Below are positions 52,961 to 57,978 of a DNA stretch of 57,978 nt, in pieces. Every line of letters begins with the position of its first letter. The stretch's first letter is position 1. The notes beneath the pieces are model-generated. The model saw only the letters and a program-made list of their open reading frames with translations, was not told the DNA's origin and searched no databases. Made by a program: the position numbers and the translations under genes. The DNA is from Myxococcales bacterium (lineage in GTDB: Bacteria; Myxococcota_A; Bradymonadia; UBA7976; UBA1532), in assembly GCA_002731825.1 (NCBI GenBank), contig PCCS01000001.1, positions 144,984 through 202,961 of the forward strand, in the 5' to 3' direction.

Positions 52961-55258
52961 ATGTTTGAATGTGTGTCTGCACCTGCTTGCGCGAAACGGC
53001 TTGTCGAAAGACTCACGGCAGGCCTTTTCGCTTTGGTATTGGTGGCGCTCTTCACATCCCAGGCGTCAGCGGATCGCGGAAAACTCAGTCAGTTGAAAAC
53101 CGACTTGGCGGCGATCTCCGAGCAAATTGATACTCTCGATAAATTATACCTAGCGGGTGCGATGAGAGAGCAGGGTAATCGCTTTGCATCGCGTATGAAC
53201 GATGGTCAATTGTTCTTCGTATCAAAGGCTTATGACCGTGCTGCCATGGTGTTCCTAGATCTGGTTGAAGACCAGGCGAATCGACAGAAGGCCGGTTATC
53301 GAGATGCCGTCTACTTTCTCGCGGAATCACTCTTCCAAGTGCGTAATTGGTCTGGCAGCATTCGCTACTTTGAGGTCCTATCGAGCCTCGGTAGTTTGAG
53401 CCAGAAACAGCATGCGGTCGCGCGGCTTTTAGAGCTAAGTGCCCTTGCCAACGAGCCCCATTTAGGTCGAAAGTATGTGGTTGTCGCGACCCAGAGCCTG
53501 CAGGCGAAGGGATCGCCGTTGCTACAATACGCTTTGGGAAAGTATCAATACCGGCAGAACAAGCTTTCTGAGAGTCGCGCGTTATTCTCTCGAGTCGGAC
53601 CTCAGACTGATTACTACGTGAAAGCCCAGTATTTTATGGGCGTTGTGCTCATTAGACTGAAGAATTTGGACGGCGCTGAAGTCGCTTTTCGCACGGCCTT
53701 CGCGGCCTCTGAAAAAGCTCAGGCCGGCAGTGAGAATCATCTCATTCGAGACGAAGCACTCCTGGCACTCGCTCGAATCGCATATGAAAAATCTCAGTTT
53801 GATATCGCGGTCGATCTATACAATCGAGTCCCTAGACGGTCTCCGAAATTTGATGAAGCTATGTATGAACTGGTCTGGATTGCCATCAAAGCCAAAGATT
53901 ATGAGCGTGCACTCAGAAAGCTTGACCTACTTCTCATCAGTCAGCCTGATATATTAGCCAGTTCCGATGCGCGTCTTTTAAAGGGCAAGTTGAAGCTTAT
54001 GCTCAAAGATTATTTGACCGCAGAGCAGTCCTTCGTAGCGGTCTCGGATGCTTTTGGAATCATTAAGACGGAAATGGAAAATGTAGAGAAAAAACATCGG
54101 GATCTGGCGAGTCATTTCGATAAAATGATTGGTGATCGCATCGCTGATTTCGATTTGAGATCAGTCCTTCCAAAGAAAGCTGCGCAGGTAGCGGGCGGTG
54201 ATCTGGCCCGCGGCCGCGATGTTCGGTTGGTCGCTGATGTTGCCGCCCAACGCCGGGATATGGAACAAGCCAAGAGAAATGTGAAACTCTTGGACGCGGC
54301 CCTCGCATCGGATGCGCGTGCTAAAATCTTCCCCAAGGTCAATAGTGGCCTACTGCGAGCTGTCGAGTTAAAAACACGACTGGCCTTTATCAGAGCCCGT
54401 TTGAACGATGTATCGGGTGGTCAGCCCATTGGCCGTCAATCGGATTACCAAGTATTGCGAGATGAGCGACAGTCTTGGCAATCACGACTTGATAATGTGC
54501 CAAGAAGCGTCGCGCGAATTCAGGAGCGAAACGACAAAGTCGAAGACAAAATGGCTCAGCTCGACCAAGCTGCCCATCGTCTTCGGGTTGACTTGCGCGG
54601 TGTCGAAGCGCAACTCGTGGCCATTGATAAATACCTGAAGGACTCTGAAGGACTCACTGGTGGTGGGGCTGCCAATCGATCTTTGCAGCGTGAGAAAACT
54701 GAAGCGAAGAAAGTCAAAGCGGAAATCGAGGAATTGGTCAGTCGCATCGATAAGGAACGCTTCAATGTCGGTCTAAACGATGCAGCATCGAGAAACGATG
54801 AAAAAATCTTCTTGAGATTCAACGATGCTTTGGAACGAGAAAGCGAGTGGTTAATCGGTCGCAATGCCCTTTTGGAACGACCACTGTATCAGCAGACCCT
54901 TACTCTAGATGCCCAGATAAATCGGTTCAGCCGGGCAGCCCAGCGGCTCATCGATACGCGAATTGCTGAGTTTAAGTCGATCCTCCGTGCCGAGCAGTCA
55001 CGAATTGTCATGTACAATGGTGAGCTGAGTCGCCAAGAAACCTCCACTCGAGCGCTTGGTGGGGCTATCGCTGCCAGAACGTTTCGGACAGTTTTGAAGA
55101 AAATTACCGGGATCGTTATCGAGGCCGATGTGGGTTTAGTCGATGTCTCTTGGAAGCGCAAAGACGACAAGTCTAAGGACATCGGACGGGTTTTTGATCG
55201 TCAGAGGGGCGAATACCAGCGCTTGCAGAACTTGTTTGAAGAGGTGACAGGTGAATAG
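52961..55258 (+). CDS. Long secreted TPR and coiled-coil protein
   Basis: The 765-residue product has a signal peptide (LTAGLFALVLVALFTSQASA) and then helical repeats. The first half has TPR-like units such as AVYFLAESLFQVRNWSGSIR and ALLALARIAYEKSQFDIAVD; the second half is largely coiled coil (VARIQERNDKVEDKMAQLDQ, REKTEAKKVKAEIEELVSRI). Probably periplasmic. Its end overlaps the next gene by 8 bp. The closest concept I know is the periplasmic TPR proteins of the Myxococcus gliding (Glt/Agl) machinery; identity to any named gene is not claimed. Confidence 0.82.
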   Translation: MFECVSAPACAKRLVERLTAGLFALVLVALFTSQASADRGKLSQLKTDLAAISEQIDTLDKLYLAGAMREQGNRFASRMNDGQLFFVSKAYDRAAMVFLDLVEDQANRQKAGYRDAVYFLAESLFQVRNWSGSIRYFEVLSSLGSLSQKQHAVARLLELSALANEPHLGRKYVVVATQSLQAKGSPLLQYALGKYQYRQNKLSESRALFSRVGPQTDYYVKAQYFMGVVLIRLKNLDGAEVAFRTAFAASEKAQAGSENHLIRDEALLALARIAYEKSQFDIAVDLYNRVPRRSPKFDEAMYELVWIAIKAKDYERALRKLDLLLISQPDILASSDARLLKGKLKLMLKDYLTAEQSFVAVSDAFGIIKTEMENVEKKHRDLASHFDKMIGDRIADFDLRSVLPKKAAQVAGGDLARGRDVRLVADVAAQRRDMEQAKRNVKLLDAALASDARAKIFPKVNSGLLRAVELKTRLAFIRARLNDVSGGQPIGRQSDYQVLRDERQSWQSRLDNVPRSVARIQERNDKVEDKMAQLDQAAHRLRVDLRGVEAQLVAIDKYLKDSEGLTGGGAANRSLQREKTEAKKVKAEIEELVSRIDKERFNVGLNDAASRNDEKIFLRFNDALERESEWLIGRNALLERPLYQQTLTLDAQINRFSRAAQRLIDTRIAEFKSILRAEQSRIVMYNGELSRQETSTRALGGAIAARTFRTVLKKITGIVIEADVGLVDVSWKRKDDKSKDIGRVFDRQRGEYQRLQNLFEEVTGE

Positions 55259-57978
55259 GGGCTTTTGTCACGTCTTTGAGCGAACGGGGTTGTTTATCCT
55301 GATTTCGCTGATTTTTGGTGGGGCAAACGCTCATGCCCAGGTGAGCGGAAGCGGCGATAGCGGTAGTGCAAGTCCTGGAAATTCCGACTCTGCAACTGGC
55401 GAAAAGACCGAGACAAACTCAACGGCGGCTGCCAAAAAAGATGGAAAAGTAGCGGGCGAAGCAGGGACGGAAGCCAAGACAGAAGACAGCAAAGCCGACA
55501 AAAAGAAGGTGAAACCGGAAAAGGAAGTGGCCACTGGTGGAACGGGCGGTGCTGAGTCCAAAGATGATGATGGTACGACATCAGACGACATCGTTGGAGT
55601 CGAGGATGCTGTCGAAGCCGCAGCGGCGCGAGCTAAAAAAGAAGGGTTACCCCCAGAATTAGTCGAGTTAAGTCGCGAAGTCGCCGGCTTTGCAAGCATG
55701 GTTGCTGAATACCGGGCAGATGTGCGGAGATTGGTCGATGCTCAGTACACCCGGCGTAAGCTAAAGATCCAAAAACGCTATGAACGTATTATATCCGACC
55801 TGACCAAATTAGAACGGGAACGAAGGCTAGAAGCTATCAAGCGATTTGAGATGTTCCTGGCCAAGTATCCAAGCAATCCTAAGTATACGCCCGACGCGTT
55901 GTTTCGCTTAGCTGAGCTTTATTTCGAAAAAGCAAATGATGATTTCTTAGCTTTAAACGAAGCGTATGAAGAACAAGCGGCCGCTTTTGAAGACGGCAAA
56001 TCGAAGGTTGAGCCTGACCCTCCTACGAAGAGTTACCAAAAGACGGTCGCCCTCTTTTCCAAGCTGATTTCCAGTTGGCCTCAGTATCGCAACATCGATG
56101 GCGCTTTATATCTTAAAGGCTACTGCCTCTCCGAAATGGGCAAAGATACTGAGGCAAAGGATGCTTTCCAACTCTTGGTAAATCGCTTTCCTAAGAGTAA
56201 ATTTACGCCTGAAGCATGGACCCGATTAGGAGAATTTTACTTCGATTCGAATCGGCTCAAAGACGCCATTGCCGCCTATCGAAAGGTGCTGGCCTTTGAA
56301 GGTCACCATCTCTACGATGAAGCTCTTTACAAATTAGCGTGGACTTACTTCCGGGATGACCAATACGACGAAGCAATCGCCGGGTTTAGACGCCTGATTG
56401 AATTCAGTGATAAAGAGGCTAAAGCAACGGGCCGGGCGGGGACCGAACTAAGGGCTGAAGCCATACAGTATCTGGCTGTTTCACTGCAGGAAGAGGACTG
56501 GGACGGCGACGGTGAACGTGATCCCGGTGCCGGATTTCCTCGGGTGATGAGCTATGTCAGTGGTCAGAAAGAGTATGACGTCGAGATCCTGAGAGCGCTA
56601 TCAGATATTTTCTTCGAGAATGCAAAGTACGAAGAGACCATCGCTACGATTAATCATCTTCTGAAGCATTTTCCCAATCATCCCGATAACCCGGATCTAC
56701 ACTCGCGCATGGTGACAGCCTACGAGCGATTACAAAGATTTGACGAGGCGTTCGCTGAGCGCGATAAACTCGCGACCAAATACGGGGCGGGTGGTGAATG
56801 GTATCGTCGCAACCAGGATAATCCTGAGGCCATTCAAGGCGCCGATGAATTGATGCAAGACGCGTTGAGTCAAGCGGCTCAATACCATCATTCTAAAGCA
56901 CAGCGACACAGAGATGACATCGCTAAAGGAGTGGCTAACGCCCAAGCGCTTGCGATGGCGGAATATGCCTTAGCCGCTGAGGCTTACGAGAAATATCTGG
57001 CCAGATTCCCACGCACGGAGAACGCCTATGACCTCAATTTCTTCTATGCCGAGTGTTTGTATTATTCTGGGAAGTTCCTTCGTGCGGCTGCCCAATACGC
57101 CCGTGTCCGGGATAGCAAGTTAGGTAAAAAGTATCTTGAACCATCAGGCTATTATGCCGTGGTGTCACGGCAGATGTCTGTCAGAGACTTAATCGATGCA
57201 GGTAAGGTGGTCTCAAAACCCTCGCTCAGTGGCCTGGAAAGCGAAGTCACGACAGATGAACCTGGTGATGCCGACAGTGACAATGACGGCCTCGTCAAAG
57301 AGATTGAACTCGAACCTATTCCTGAGGAAGTTGCCCGGCTTATCGAAGCGCGTAAGGCGTACATGGATCTCAAACTCATCAGTACCGAAGATAAGAGTCG
57401 ACGGCCTCGAAATATTTTTAAAATGGCCGAGATCTACTTCGATTTTAAGCATTTCGATACAGCGAGAAAATGGTTTGCGTTCCTGATTGAGACTTATCCA
57501 AAAGAAAAGGTGACCGGCAACGCGGCTAAACTTATGGTCGAGACGTATCGGCAGGCCAATGACTGGAAGAAAATGGCTAAATGGGCCGAGAAAATCGCAG
57601 CGGCTGGTTTGGGACGAGAGTTTGATGAGGAAATTCGGACACTCAAAGTGGGGGCACTATTTAAAGACGCTGAACGCTTGCAGAAATCCGGAAAGTTAAA
57701 AGACGCAGCGGCGGAGTATCTTCGCCTTGTTGATGAAAATCCAGGGAATAAATTCGCGGCAAATGCCCTCAATAATGCTGCTGTAGCTTACGAGACCTTG
57801 CGGATGTTTGAATCGGCGACGCGTGCTTATGAGCGGATCTATAAAGGGTATCCAAAAAGTCAATTTGTCGAGGATGCACTTTTCCGAGTTGGCATTAATT
57901 CTGAGCGTTTCTACGATTTTCAGAAGGCCATCGACACGCATTTGAAGCTTGTATCTCAGTTTCCACAATCGGCTAATC
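55251..57978 (+). CDS. Secreted TPR protein, partial (continues past the window)
   Basis: The frame opens with GTG 55251, overlapping the upstream gene by 8 bp; GAGG upstream gives a ribosome site. The product (over 909 residues) has a signal peptide (FILISLIFGGANAHAQ), then a Lys/Glu/Ser/Thr-rich low-complexity region (about 30-125) and many TPR units, such as AIKRFEMFLAKYPSNPKYTP, ALFRLAELYFEKANDDF, AIAAYRKVLAFEGHHLYDEA and ATRAYERIYKGYPKSQFVED. The frame is open to the last base. Size and layout recall AgmU/GltD-type periplasmic TPR proteins of Myxococcota; a motility role is not shown. Confidence 0.88.
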   Translation, partial: MNRGFCHVFERTGLFILISLIFGGANAHAQVSGSGDSGSASPGNSDSATGEKTETNSTAAAKKDGKVAGEAGTEAKTEDSKADKKKVKPEKEVATGGTGGAESKDDDGTTSDDIVGVEDAVEAAAARAKKEGLPPELVELSREVAGFASMVAEYRADVRRLVDAQYTRRKLKIQKRYERIISDLTKLERERRLEAIKRFEMFLAKYPSNPKYTPDALFRLAELYFEKANDDFLALNEAYEEQAAAFEDGKSKVEPDPPTKSYQKTVALFSKLISSWPQYRNIDGALYLKGYCLSEMGKDTEAKDAFQLLVNRFPKSKFTPEAWTRLGEFYFDSNRLKDAIAAYRKVLAFEGHHLYDEALYKLAWTYFRDDQYDEAIAGFRRLIEFSDKEAKATGRAGTELRAEAIQYLAVSLQEEDWDGDGERDPGAGFPRVMSYVSGQKEYDVEILRALSDIFFENAKYEETIATINHLLKHFPNHPDNPDLHSRMVTAYERLQRFDEAFAERDKLATKYGAGGEWYRRNQDNPEAIQGADELMQDALSQAAQYHHSKAQRHRDDIAKGVANAQALAMAEYALAAEAYEKYLARFPRTENAYDLNFFYAECLYYSGKFLRAAAQYARVRDSKLGKKYLEPSGYYAVVSRQMSVRDLIDAGKVVSKPSLSGLESEVTTDEPGDADSDNDGLVKEIELEPIPEEVARLIEARKAYMDLKLISTEDKSRRPRNIFKMAEIYFDFKHFDTARKWFAFLIETYPKEKVTGNAAKLMVETYRQANDWKKMAKWAEKIAAAGLGREFDEEIRTLKVGALFKDAERLQKSGKLKDAAAEYLRLVDENPGNKFAANALNNAAVAYETLRMFESATRAYERIYKGYPKSQFVEDALFRVGINSERFYDFQKAIDTHLKLVSQFPQSAN

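Overview
The window is chromosomal DNA from a Gram-negative bacterium with moderate GC. Several genes point to Myxococcota, Bradymonadota or a related delta-proteobacterial group: a GYF-domain protein ending in an AgmX/PglI-type (TonB-like) domain, two proteins joining a CxxC...CxxC zinc ribbon to one membrane helix and a TPR tail, large secreted TPR proteins downstream of obg, many lipoproteins, and a giant secreted multidomain protein. This placement rests on domain style, not on a phylogenetic marker. I saw no tRNA, rRNA, CRISPR array, insertion sequence or prophage.

Left part (1-9.8 kb): a MacB/LolD-type ABC exporter (ATPase plus a permease cut by the window edge), a class I/II aminotransferase, a TPR-like protein facing a HEAT-repeat membrane protein, an EamA transporter whose start codon overlaps that of a divergent NTF2-like lipoprotein, the GYF/AgmX-like envelope protein, and ApaG. 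From 9.8 to 20.4 kb, on the minus strand, runs a compact operon recC-recB-recD-rsmC-like-rsuA-like with overlapping genes. From 20.8 to 27.1 kb is one gene for a 2088-residue secreted protein.

Middle (27.5-38.9 kb): a UbiB/ABC1-type kinase; a lipoprotein pair (tandem cyclophilin and an EEP-family phosphodiesterase); a SAM methyltransferase; a small ORF with a probable homopolymer frameshift; an rlmE / UDP-sugar pyrophosphorylase / lipoprotein operon; an outer-membrane barrel candidate; a Fic-fold protein with a degenerate active site; and ilvE. The 473-bp ilvE-glmU divergent gap is rich in inverted repeats.

Right part (39.3-58.0 kb): glmU-glmS for UDP-GlcNAc synthesis, then a tandem duplication of a tiny membrane-protein gene, a PcrA/UvrD-like helicase, the zinc-ribbon/TPR pair, mtnA, and rplU-rpmA-obg with a strong promoter and a structured leader before rplU. 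The window ends in an operon of three exported proteins (a coiled-coil protein and two long TPR proteins), the last cut by the right edge. The points I would check first are the ilvE-glmU intergenic RNA structures, the duplicated mini-gene, the degenerate Fic protein, the two oddities of Obg (ATC at the expected start, altered G4 motif) and the giant secreted protein.
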